From Euryodendron excelsum (lineage: Eukaryota; Streptophyta; Magnoliopsida; Ericales; Pentaphylacaceae): a stretch of DNA of 64,000 nucleotides. Each line of letters begins with the position of its first letter. Within the stretch, counting starts at the first letter, position 1. The notes under the pieces were generated by a model that had not been told where the DNA came from, did no database searches, and saw nothing but the letters and a program-made list of their open reading frames with translations. Positions 1 to 10,229 of this stretch are shown piece after piece. The stretch lies in assembly GCA_033060915.1 (NCBI GenBank), contig CM065383.1, positions 14,140,501 through 14,204,500 on the forward strand. The letters are read 5' to 3'. The translations under genes and the position numbers were made by a program.

Positions 1-652
1 ATCATTTACGTTCTACAGAATCACTACCCAGAGAGACTCGCTCTGATCGTCCTCTATAGTCCACCAAGAATCTTTCAGGCATTTTGGAAGGTCTGAGCTC
101 CTCCCCTTATTTTTACCTGTGTCTATTAGTCAAAATACAAAAATATTTGCTGACCATTTTAGCATTTCTTTTGATCACTCTTACCAGTGTCCCCCTGACT
201 CCTAGATTTGGGCATAGTTCTGCTACTTACGACATGGACACTCATATATTAAGATTTTGTTGCATGATTAATAAATATTGTATTAGTGAAACTTATAGCG
301 GGAGCAGATGTGTACTCTGTTCATTAAGTTGTTCTACTTTCCATTCCTGCAGGTTGTGAAGTATTTCGTGGACCCGAAAACGTTTCACAAGATTAATTTT
401 GTGTACCCGAAACACAAAGAGAGTGAGGAGCTCATGAAGTCATACTTTGATGCTGAAAACCTTCCGAGTGAGTTTGGAGGAAAAGCGAGCTTGAAATATG
501 ACCACGAAGAGTTTTCAAGATTGATGGCCCAGGAGGATGTGAAAACTGCCAAATTCTGGGGAATCGGTAGTATGCCGTGCCACGGCCCCAATGGATATTT
601 GGGAGCAGAGGTGGCTCCAGAGCCGGTTAGTCTTGCTCCATCCGCAAGCTGA
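1..652 (+). CDS. Sec14-like CRAL-TRIO domain protein, 3' end only
   Basis: Two exons are visible: 1-90 (its true start lies before the window) and 353-652, ending in TGA. The donor is GT at 91 and the acceptor AG at 351-352; the frame continues across the join. The product ends a CRAL-TRIO lipid-binding domain: residues read HYPERLALIVLYSPPRIFQ, then YFVDPKTFHKINFVYP, then a tail with LPSEFGG and KFWG. In Sec14 proteins this part forms the back of the pocket that binds phosphatidylinositol or related lipids and exchanges them between membranes, usually from the cytosol. LPSEFGG matches the (L/I)P.E(F/Y)GG element that ends the domain. The last ~30 residues are rich in Pro, Ala and Ser and look poorly conserved. 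Which of the many plant Sec14 homologs this is cannot be told from the C-terminus alone. Confidence 0.88.
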
Positions 653-1858
653 GTGAGTCAAAGATGAATCAGCCGGTGCAGCTTACATTGCCCCTTACAA
701 GGTGAGGTACTCTTCTTCCTCTCCATATGCTCCTACTTGTAATCAAAGTACCGATGATGCTCTAATAGCTAATACACTTTCTAATTACATTAAATAAGCT
801 GCTCTACTCTTTCTTTCTTTTTCTTGCCTGTTCCAAGGGTAAGTGTTTGTCTGGTTTAGATTATTTGGTCTAATTTAATAGTTTTTTTGTTTATCAAATT
901 GGCAAAATTAATCAGTTTTACAAATTAAAGTGTCCCTCAATATCCAACAATCTATTTGAGATGGAGCATATTTTTGTCCATTCACAATCTGACAATTGTT
1001 AGCGAATTTGTAGAAAATACATGTGATTTTCATTTGAACAAATAAACACAACTTAGAAATAAAACAAATCAAATAATAACAAAAATAATAATTTGATGAG
1101 TTAAAATATACAATTAAAATAAAACAGAAAAGTTGCCTGAGAATTGGTAGACCCGACAATATCACTCTCCTAAAATAAGGTGCAATGTGAATGCGCGACC
1201 AAATATTAGCTCTTTCAAGATTCAATCCGATTGCTCATTATGAGGAAAAAAAAAAAAAACTATCCCATTATGGTTGGCAGAAAATAAGAAAAAGAGACGA
1301 AACCCTTCAGCAAGACTTTGTAGAGGTCCAGGCTTGTGGTGCTTGACTCAAAAGCAGTCCGTTTTGTGTACATAAATAGATTTGTGCCAACTAAATTTGA
1401 GCACCGAATTGACTTCTGTTTTGGATGGAAAACGAAATTTATCAATTCCACAGAAACAACATGGATGTTACTGTACGTAGGTGTTACATGGATTCCATGC
1501 CGTCTTCTATGATTATGAATTAAGACCCAAGTTAATTAGCTACGAGTGAAGACTTCCATTTATGCAGCTAAAAACAAGTACAAGAAAAAGGCTGAAAAGA
1601 AGAAAGCAAGCTGCATTCTTATGGTGGTCATCTTATATGATGAAGCAGCATGCTTTTCTTCTTTTTTTCCACCCTCTTTAATCAGACGACTGTTTGCTTT
1701 TTCTCCATCTTCATAGATAAAAAAAGCTTCCACAGGAATCATCATATAAAAAGGCCACAAATAAAGAGCAAACTATTTTTTCTAACAAGTTGTCTGCATT
1801 TAACAAGAACACAAGGTCTTAGCTGTACAAGGGATTAGGTAATGGCAGGCGTACTTGA
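653..1858. other. Convergent intergenic spacer / 3' UTRs
   Basis: This stretch lies between the stop codons of the Sec14-like gene (+) and the MIP18-family gene (-), so it must hold both 3' UTRs and poly(A) sites. It is AT-rich with short homopolymers (an A run at 1247-1259). I see no further coding exon; the short open frames here resemble no family I recognise. Confidence 0.6.
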
Positions 1859-4800
1859 TCAAAGTTCACTGGAGTAGAGGCACTCGTCCACGAGTTGGCG
1901 AAGATTTGGATTCTCCAAGGCAGCTGCAACTCTTTCTTTATCATTCAACTGCTTATTAACTGCAGGAGTGATTGTCATTAATTTTCATTAGTTTGGAGGG
2001 AAACAAATAAGGGAATAGCGCAAGGAAGGACCGTAACTAATGAAGCTAAATCAGACCTTATGTTCAGCATAGTAGGATACTGAAAAAGGCGTTTCTAATG
2101 CCAAAGCCTTTTCTTCCCTAGCTTCGTTTGCTTCAGAAGTTCAACTGTTCTACTAACTAATTTGCAGTTGCCACAGAAACAACTAAAACACCTCTTGCTA
2201 CAACATTAACCAAGTCATACGTATCTAGAAGCTTAAAAATGTCATTGGTAGGGCAAAAGGACATTGTCAGTGATAAATAATGGCCAAATGACACTAATAA
2301 TATAGTTGAATACTCAAATACTAAGAATGGAACTATTGATTCCTCCATGTCCATTCAAAATAGTCTTTGAACATTGTTTCCTTGAGCCAAGCCCACGCCA
2401 GTTATGGCTTTCCGCACACTGTTTTTATATATCTATGCACTCAAATGGCGAATGCAAAAAGATAAACTTTGGAGTGCCAATGTCAAGTATCTCATTCTTT
2501 TGACACTCAAAAACAATTAGACATGTTTAGAAACCCCACCATAATCAGCATTCAGCCCATAAGATGCAGTAGGCACATATGTAGATGGCAGGAAGATCCC
2601 TGCACGTGTGCCTCGTGCATAGCTAAGATAGAATGGCTAGTTTTGTTATGCATCTTATACTCATGTTATATTTTTTTCAGGCAGTTTCAGAAACCATACA
2701 CTAGCATTCAAACCCCAAAAAAAAAAAAGAGGAGGAAAGACGTTAACAACAATGTAGACATGCATTTAGGCTTTCTTAACCTCACCTGATTCTTCGTTTG
2801 CATGAGATCCAGGAGCCACTTTAATGTCTACCTGTAAAATTGTATTATCAAAGGTTTAGATGAGAAAAATACTGGATATTATCAAATGGGGGCAGAATCA
2901 AATGTTGTTCCTATGTATATTGAAATCTCCAAGGAAACATGTGTATCGTTACTAATTATTTTTATTGGATGAGAATGTGACCCCATAAACGTGAAACTTT
3001 TTGTGTATTGCCATCTCTCAAACTAAAGTCTCTGATACCCTCTTTGTAACCTTATCTGTGTTATCACAAAGTCGAACAGATTTCAATGATAGGAATTTCT
3101 AAAATTATATTTTAACTATAACACCTTCTCAAGGATAAATGAGATAATAGTTTTTATTGTTACAAAAGAAAAACAAGGAAAAGGTAGTCGATGGACCTAA
3201 AAAGCATAGAAAATGCTAATAAGGAAATAAAAAATTAACATGTATGGCAAATCTATAAAGCAGTAGAACGATTGGCAGCCCAACTTTTTCTTCTTCTTTT
3301 TTTTTTTATTTTTTGCTTGGTAAGTTGGCAGCTCAACTTCACCATTAGACCATTGCAACTTCTCTCAACTTCCAAGAAATTTGAATGGAAAATCTTTAAA
3401 TATGCAATAGGTATAAAAAAAACTGACCTTAAAATGTGGAGGGAAACATTCTTTTAGTTTAACTCTCAGGCACAAACCAATTACTGTCGCCATGCTACAG
3501 TGCTGGATGGTTGGGGTAAAAGTTATCCTACGTATGAGAGACTTTAGTGTTACATAAAGAAATTATAATCCCAAGTATTAGCTTGGACATCAAAAAGAAA
3601 GAAAGGAAGCTAGTTTTGCTGACATCACTGTCATTAATTGATAACCAACCTGATATTTAATAAGTTCAGAGAATAGATGATCATATTATTGGCTACTAGG
3701 CAACATAGACACTCATATGAAGAAGCCATGTCCATATTGGATAGATGTTAAAGGTCAATGCACCTCCGAAACTCCTTGGAGATGCATCTGACACATTCTA
3801 CAAATATCCATGATGTTTAAAAATACATGCCCTTAAAAGAATTTGAGATCCGGAAGACAAGCATTGGACATGCAGTAAAAGTGTAGCATGGGTTGGTGCA
3901 TTTGTTTTGTGTCAAGTGAGTGTCCATGCACCGTTGTTAGTGAGCTGCTATCCTATCAGCATCCGTATCAACCAGTATGTGCAGTATGTATGGCTGTATA
4001 ACTGTGCTCAATAAGGAATAGAAAGAAAACTAATAATTTTCTTTTCTCCATTTTTGCTCCAAAAAAATCCCAAACAGCAAATTGTTCTTTGGATCTAGAC
4101 TTGATTATTGATTTTTTAAGTCCAGAATGATGAGACAGACAAAATCGAACAAGCATTAAGATGATCAACAATCTTGCATTTGAAATTGCTAATTAATTTC
4201 AAACTCCAAAGACAACATATAAATACTCAATTTACTCCACTTCGGCTCTGAACAGTCCCAACATGGAAGCGTTTGCAACCTTTTTACCTTTCCATAAATT
4301 GCATTTAAAACCTTAGAATAAAGAAGCTGAATTGCATTGAAGACATTAATATGTATTGCTAGAGTTGATAAATACTTTTTCCAATCAAAATTTGTCACAG
4401 ATTTTCACAACTTTGGAAGTAATAGATTCTACTGTGGATATATCAAGCATTCATTTCTTTATCCCTTTTTTGTTTCTTGTCAATGAATTGTAAGCTGTGT
4501 CACTACGCTATGGTGTTTTGATTCAGAAAAGTGCATGCAACGCTATACACAGATGTAATTATGTGAATAGCATGTAAATTCACAACTGTATATGATCACG
4601 CCAATAGATTAAACATAAAGATAGCTGCAAAATACGAATTTATCAATTCAATGATATTAAATTGAAGATTAGTAACTAATAATACTTATTACTCATTAGA
4701 CTCACAGAATGCGGCCGAGCTTCTCATCAACAGTAATGGACTCCTCAGAGAGAACACTGAGCTGTTCCAATGAATACGGATGCTCCGGATCTCTTATATC

Positions 4801-5255
4801 CCTCACGAAATGTAATCGATTCAAGTCAAATATCACAACCGTCCAAATTCCAAATAACAATCCTCACATATTAATCGAATTGACAACAGCAACTTGTCAA
4901 TGAGACCTCAATTCACTAAAGTCCGATTGGTTGCCAAGAAAATTGACGAAAGACATAATATCCACTCGACAGGGGCGAATGCATGTATACGGCATTGTGA
5001 AGTTGCTAAATTTTCAAATTTTTCTCCATTTTCTCAGCAACCAAACGCAAGTGGAGAAAATTATATCTGGACACCTAGAGAAACATATATTCGAAAAAGC
5101 AAAAAGAATATCATGAAGGGAAAATTGAGATCAGAGAGAGAAAAAAGGATATCATATATTTCGAGAGGATCGACGGCGTCGTGATCCTCAGTGCGAGCGA
5201 TCCTCTCCTTCTTGGCATGAACCACTGGGTTCGCGTTGATCAGCCCTAGAGTCAT
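1859..5255 (-). CDS. AEL1: MIP18-family (DUF59) cytosolic Fe-S assembly protein, AE7-like
   Basis: Five exons on the minus strand: 5255-5153, 4811-4706, 3527-3428, 2831-2786 and 1959-1859 (456 nt, 151 aa plus stop); phases agree at each join. MIP18/AE7 proteins belong to the CIA targeting complex with CIA1 and MET18, which hands Fe-S clusters to cytosolic and nuclear apoproteins such as DNA polymerases and helicases. Visible features: N-terminus [12 protein letters not shown], the DUF59 core [15 protein letters not shown], the reactive-cysteine segment [13 protein letters not shown] (Cys80), VAPGSH, and a C-terminal [20 protein letters not shown]. The N-terminus and YSLEQL fit the Arabidopsis AEL1 branch better than AE7 itself; the symbol is my best guess within that small family. 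The start is the first ATG after a GA-rich leader and gives the family's exact N-terminus. Intron 1 has AT-AC ends (separate entry); introns 2-4 are GT-AG. Confidence 0.95.
4812..5152 (-). other. U12-type AT-AC intron (intron 1 of the MIP18-family gene)
   Basis: On the minus strand this 341-nt intron begins ATATCCTTTTTTC and ends TTGACTTGAATCGATTAC. The first nine bases equal the U12 donor consensus ATATCCTTT. A TTGAC branch-site core lies about 14 nt before the terminal AC, within the usual U12 spacing, and there is no polypyrimidine tract. Splicing here joins codons ...E-I-Y-D-F-V-R-D-I-R-D, which restores the conserved family sequence; no GT donor nearby keeps the frame. Confidence 0.85.
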
Positions 5256-5262
5256 CTCTCTC

Positions 5263-5266
<4 letters not shown>

Positions 5267-5302
<36 letters not shown>
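5267..5302. repeat. (CT)n microsatellite in 5' leader
   Basis: About 18 CT units, with one interruption at the left. On the minus strand this is a GA-rich tract beginning about a dozen bases upstream of the MIP18-family ATG, so it is probably in the 5' UTR or core promoter. Confidence 0.85.
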
Positions 5303-5305
<3 letters not shown>

Positions 5306-5564
5306 CCCCAACACTCTCCTCCTGTTTCTGACTTTCTGTGCTTGTTAGAGCTCGGCCCACGATTTTCTGAGAGTGGAATTCAGGTCTTTATCGTCTTTGT
5401 ACTTAACCAACCACGGTGCGCGGCGTATGTGTGCATGTGAAGTGTTTGGTCAACGGGTGTTTCCAACTTGGGGTGCACAAAAAAACGGCATACCCGATAA
5501 TCAAACGAATCCGGGTTTATTTGGATTCTGTTAACTTATTAGAGACCCGAACCGATATTGTAAA

Positions 5565-6678
5565 TAGGGATGGCCAAATCTTCCGTTTTCTTGGGTTTCG
5601 ACCCGACCTGAACCGAATAGTGCGGATTTGGAGGGCCTCTTATCGGGTTCAGATGACAAGACATTAAACTCTAATCGGATTAGGATCGGATTCGAATCGG
5701 GTTCGAAGCCTTCATATTTTTATCCTATTATGGATAAAATGACTAGGCTTAAAAAGACATTTCACGTACAATGATAAACATTAAGAATAAAGAATAAGTA
5801 AAAAATTTATGATTTCAAATAGATATATGACAGCTTTGCATAGAGTTATCACATCAATGACAACACATATGACCTACCTCTGCCTTTTTCTCTCTCATAC
5901 ATCATATTTTGGTGGAGTATGCAGTATGTTGTATCTCTCTTTGGACTTTGTTTTTAAATTTTTTCTCCCGTTTTCTTTTCAAACTATCCCCACGAAAAGC
6001 GTTAAAAGAAGAAGAAGATAAAACCTAAGTTCTGGTAAGTTGATTTTTGAGTCTTGGTTGTATTGCTCCGCCACCGAAGTAAACCCAATTTTGTACATGC
6101 CAAGAGGATGACGTCTACCATTTGTAGTGTTATCGGCGTCAGGGGGTAGTGGCGCTTTTGGGGTTTTCCAATTATACGTGACGGACTTGGGAGATCTACC
6201 TTCTATGAAGTCGGTCAAAGATTTCCGTTCTCAAATGGACAGCCACGTCACATCGGCATTGAAGAAGGCAAAGCTCATCAAGGTCTAGTTCGAGGCCCTC
6301 GACCGCTTCAACGCCACCAATCGCAGCCTCCTCAGTTGTAGCCCCGAAAGCTCCTTAGATCACACCTGCACATCCGTCATCAACAGCCTTCGGAAGAAGC
6401 TTCAAGACTCGATAAACTCCTTTAACGTCCTTTGGCAACAGATTGTCAATGAGTATAAGGAAACTGTGCAGTGGCAATACTACAACCTAGGGTTTTTGGC
6501 ACAAAAGCAACATCTCGAGTCGATTTGGGGCGGATCGGGGTTACAAACTACAAGGCGCGAGGTGAGGTTAAGGTCACAATCAAATGGGTTTGGTTCGGGT
6601 TCAGAGTATATTTTGTTTAAACGAGTCGGGTTTGGAGGAGGGGTCTGCCAACCTGAAACCGAACCGTTGCCGTTCCTA
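5565..6678. mobile_element. Non-autonomous hAT element carrying a gene fragment (Pack-type)
   Basis: The element is flanked by a perfect 8-bp direct repeat ATTGTAAA at 5557-5564 and 6679-6686, the hAT target-site duplication length. Its ends are imperfect inverted repeats: TAGGGATGGCCAA on the left and TAGGAACGGCAAC (reverse complement) on the right, like Ac/Ds termini. Subterminal regions are rich in short GGGTTCGG / ACCCGA words in both orientations, typical of hAT subterminal motifs. The 1,114-bp body has no transposase but includes part of a syntaxin gene (6205-6489), so it looks like a captured-gene element. Confidence 0.82.
6205..6489 (+). pseudogene. Syntaxin (SYP12-type Qa-SNARE) fragment inside hAT element
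   Basis: In one frame this reads KSVKDFRSQMDSHVTSALKK, then AKLIKV, a TAG stop at 6286-6288, then FEALDRFNATNRSL, SSLDHTCTSVINSLRKKLQD and VNEYKETV. This is the end of the N-terminal regulatory helices of plant plasma-membrane syntaxins of the SYP11/SYP12 group, which normally read LEALD.(A/S)N..NR and SGLRKKLKD here. The SNARE motif and the membrane anchor are absent, and both ends lack the rest of the gene. With an internal stop and large truncations it cannot make a syntaxin. The homologous stretch is uninterrupted by an intron. Its position inside a hAT element explains how it arrived. Confidence 0.8.
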
Positions 6679-8887
6679 ATTGTAAATTGTTATTTATTGT
6701 ACTTAAATATTTTTGATTTATTTTATATGTTATTTTTTAAAAAATTTTGGAAATAGAAGATACAAATTGAGCTTAATTTTTAAAAAAGTTTTAGTGAATA
6801 AATTAAACTTTTAGAGAAAACAAGGAAATGATCCAAACGAATCATAAAATTGGTTTGAATCAACCCGAATTGACTCAGATCAGTTTCGTTCAATTCTATG
6901 AGATTGTCAATTTAGTTGTGTATCCAAAAATCTAAAAGCAATTAAGATTAATTCGGTCTATGTTTGGTATAAACCTAGCCAATCCGATCCATGTACATCC
7001 CTAATTTTCACATATACAGCAGATGTGATAGGCAAGCTAAGATGGTTGTAAAATTGAAAATCAACAATTGTAGCAGGGGATTACCTCCCCGCCTTGTCAT
7101 TGCCTCCGTGTCTTCAATTGGAAGTTTTTATTCATCAATAAGACAGCATTAGAACAAAGTGAAAGAAATTGGTTCATCAGTTGGGGAAAACTCTGGTATT
7201 TGGGTAGTAGCAGTTTTTTTTCGATATTTAGGCTTATTAGATTTTATCAGGTAATATTTATTTTTTAAAAAAAATTATTTATTTGTAATAAATTAATATT
7301 GTTGATGTAATAAAAAATCAAAAGTTGCAAATTAATAAGAATGAACACTAAAAACTGAATATTACTTTATTATTTGACATTTTTTCTCATTGTCTGTGAT
7401 ACATGCCTACACCATAGTTTGAATAAACAGATTCATGGAGCAAACCTTGAGTCAACTAATAATAAGAACTAAGTTGTCTAAATGCAATGAATATCAAACT
7501 CTTAAAACTAACTATAAAATTGTAAATTTTTTTCCATTTTTGTTTGATCATGGACTTACTATAACTAAATAATAATAATAATAATAATAAAGACATCCAA
7601 GAATCTATACAGAAATAAAAGAGAAATTAATCCAAATGAAGAGTTACACAGTCGGCACATGTTTCTTCGCCATACATAACCTTTTTGTGGACTAATTTTA
7701 CATTAATTATTTATATATTTAAAAATAGGATATTACACCTCTTGTGATATAAATTAATGTGAAATTATTAGTTTGTTTGTTAAAAATAATGGTTACAGTG
7801 AGAAATTATAATTTTTTTTGTAACATACTATTTTCCCAATAAATTAAAACCTCAAAGATAAAAAATAAAAAAAAATGAAATAAAAGGTCTAGGAGATTAT
7901 GTACACTATTTTAACATCTTAAATAGACAAAAAAATTACTTTTATTTACCAAAGAATTATTGTTTCAAATAAATTTATTTCATCGCCAAGTTAAAATATC
8001 TGAAAAAAATGAAAGATCAATACCTATGAGGTTATAAGCATCCTTTTGACATTTTAGTCCAGTTGGAAAATAATTTTAATTAAATCTTTAACAAAAAAAA
8101 CTAATTATTTCACTTTAGCCTTAGATGTAAGTGTTATATTTTGAGATACATTGCATCAAAGTGAAATTCGGCTTAGTAACATAAAAACAAAAGGTAATTT
8201 ACTTTTTTCTAAATATGATAATTTAATAACCAAAGTAACATACAATGAATCTCAAAACAAAATAAAAATAAACAATGGCAGAAAATTAAAAAAAAAATAC
8301 ACAATGGCAGCCTCATAAACTCAAACGTAGTACACAAAGGTGGGTCTAAGTTATACGTTTGTAAGTTCATTTTTTCCTCTTCTTTCTTTCCAAATGAAAT
8401 ATTCTTTTGATAAGTTATTGGAATAGTAATATTAGCTTATTTTTTATTCATAAAAGAAATGAAGGAATTACTTATTTTAAAGATTAATAATTTAATTTGT
8501 TTGCTCCTATTTACAATTTTACATGTTTCAACAAGAATAAGGTGTGCTATACAAACCCCCTGAAATTTTAGTTGAAGTGTGAGAAAATTTTGTGACAACG
8601 GCGGGTAAAAAAGGTTATTAATGCTAGGAGTAATTTCACTTTTACCTCCTGTGCTTCGATTGAGAACTATTTACACTCCATCAACTTCAAAAACTTATAT
8701 ATACACCCTCTGAACTCTAGACCAATGTGTAGACATCAACTTTGTTAATGGAGCAAGTAAAGTGATTGATATGTCATTCATGTTAAATATCTCACCACTG
8801 GTTTATGTCTACGATTGTGTATATTCGAAGAGTGAGAGAGATAGAGAGAAGAGACACTTACCGATCTAGGGCTACAAAGATTTCTAC

Positions 8888-8939
8888 TGCAAAACGAACA
8901 AATCTACTAGTGATGCAAAACGAACAAATCTACTAGTGA
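8888..8939. repeat. 26-bp perfect tandem duplication
   Basis: Two adjacent identical 26-base units, each beginning TGCAAAACGAAC and ending CTACTAGTGA. No surrounding gene is recognised. Confidence 0.9.
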
Positions 8940-9044
8940 TTCTAATCGATTAGTCTGGAGGTGGTGATTTTCTTGGAGGTATGTGCTTGCTCCTTTGCTT
9001 TTTGTTCTATGTAGTTTTTCTTTGATTTTTTTAAGTATAATATG

Positions 9045-9065
9045 TATATATATATATATATATAT
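9045..9065. repeat. (TA)n microsatellite
   Basis: About ten TA units, ending before GTGCATATG. Confidence 0.8.
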
Positions 9066-10130
9066 GTGCATATGATACTCATATCGATTAGTCCAGATGT
9101 GTATTTTATGGGTTCGCATAATGCATGCACAAGAGTAGGGTATTCTAAAATGTTATGCACACATGCTTTGAAAATTGGAGCTTTTTGTATTTTGTTTTGG
9201 ATCAAAGTAGTGTTGGATACATGTGCAATATTTGTCCAAAATATGATTTTATTAGGTTCATTACATAACTGAATCAACAACTTTACAACATCAGCCCTAT
9301 AGTAGACTACTATCCTTCCCCTCATCATTTTGTTTTATCACATAGGCAGCACACATACAACACCAAGCAATAAAAAACTGCCACCCATGTCCCCATTAAG
9401 GCACGGTTGAGCATTATTTTTCTTGCACGAGAGTTCACCAACTCTTTTTTCAACACATAATTTTTTTGCACAAGCCTTGGCAACCCCTCCCTTCCTCTTT
9501 CATATATGGGTGGATCAATTCATTCGAAGTAATCGCAGGTGGCACGAAACTGAAATACGAAAGTTGAAGCAAAAAGGGATCACTAAGAAATACATATTTT
9601 CACTAAAAGGCAAGAAGGGATCACTGGAAATTAGGTTCTTACCCAAAATATTGCACACCTGAAAAACCTTATTCCCATAGTTTCCTGGTTCTAAGTTGTC
9701 TGTACAAATGATATTTTTTCACAGTAATAGAGGCGAACACCAATTTTGTTTCCTAACACACCAGATTGTGATGACTGAGACGATACCATCATTAGGCAGC
9801 TTCTTTCTCTGTGTAGAAGAACAAAACACATGCTGAATCTGGAGATAGTTAGACGTTTTTTTTATTAACAACACAATGATATAATTATCCTTTTTCATTT
9901 TTTTGTTTTTTAAAGGAAAGAGCACCTACCCAGTCATTTCCTTACTTTCAAGTGTGTATAAACTAGCTTCTGTTATACAGGACAGAAGGACTAACGTTTG
10001 CACATTAGTCTGGAGCACGTGGCATGTATGTGCAGGTTTTTGTAGTTGATGGTTGTGTAAGCGATTATCGCTCAAAGCACGGGGGTGAAAGTGAAATTAC
10101 CCTTCAAAGCTATATGCGTTTCGGAATTTC

Positions 10131-10142
10131 AACGACGTCGTT
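10131..10142. promoter_or_regulatory. ACGT-core palindrome upstream of VPS39
   Basis: AACGACGTCGTT is a perfect 12-base palindrome with a GACGTC core, 88 bases before the VPS39 start codon. Plant bZIP factors bind GACGTC (C-box) cores, so this is a plausible regulatory site; binding is inferred only. Confidence 0.4.
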
Positions 10143-10229
10143 TTTCTTTTCCTACGTTGCAATCTTCAACCTTGCATCCCTCGGGGCTCGAGCGTTGGAA
10201 AAGCTTAAGGGAGAGAACAGGAAAAGGAA

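Larger units (their letters stand above)
5468..7003. mobile_element. Older hAT-type element, split by a nested insertion
   Basis: The left end reads TTGGGGTGCACAAA and the right end, reverse-complemented, TAGGGATGTACATGG. These are hAT-like termini and match, in swapped orientation, the ends of the intact 492-bp element at 21078-21569. Removing the inner element (5565-6678) and its duplicated 8 bp leaves about 0.41 kb, close to that size. The flanking 8-mers TTTCCAAC and ATTTTCAC agree only partly, so the target-site duplication is decayed or the ends are slightly misplaced. No transposase sequence is present. Confidence 0.55.
7004..10229. other. AT-rich intergenic region upstream of VPS39
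   Basis: No gene recognised. The region is strongly AT-rich with A/T homopolymers, an (AAT)n tract near 7569-7590, a (TA)n run at 9045-9065 and a 26-bp tandem duplication at 8888-8939. At 8626-8700 is a fragment (GGAGTAATTTCAC, then TTTACCTCC) resembling the terminal repeat of the element at 59871-61080. The last few hundred bases must hold the VPS39 promoter and 5' UTR. Confidence 0.55.

Noticed and set aside
5061..5360. A single 99-aa minus-strand open frame covering MIP18 exon 1
   Set aside because: It reads through the GA-repeat leader upstream and into intron 1 downstream; only 5255-5153 is coding.
8907..9328. Two overlapping minus-strand open frames
   Set aside because: They run through a TA microsatellite and a tandem duplication and resemble no family.
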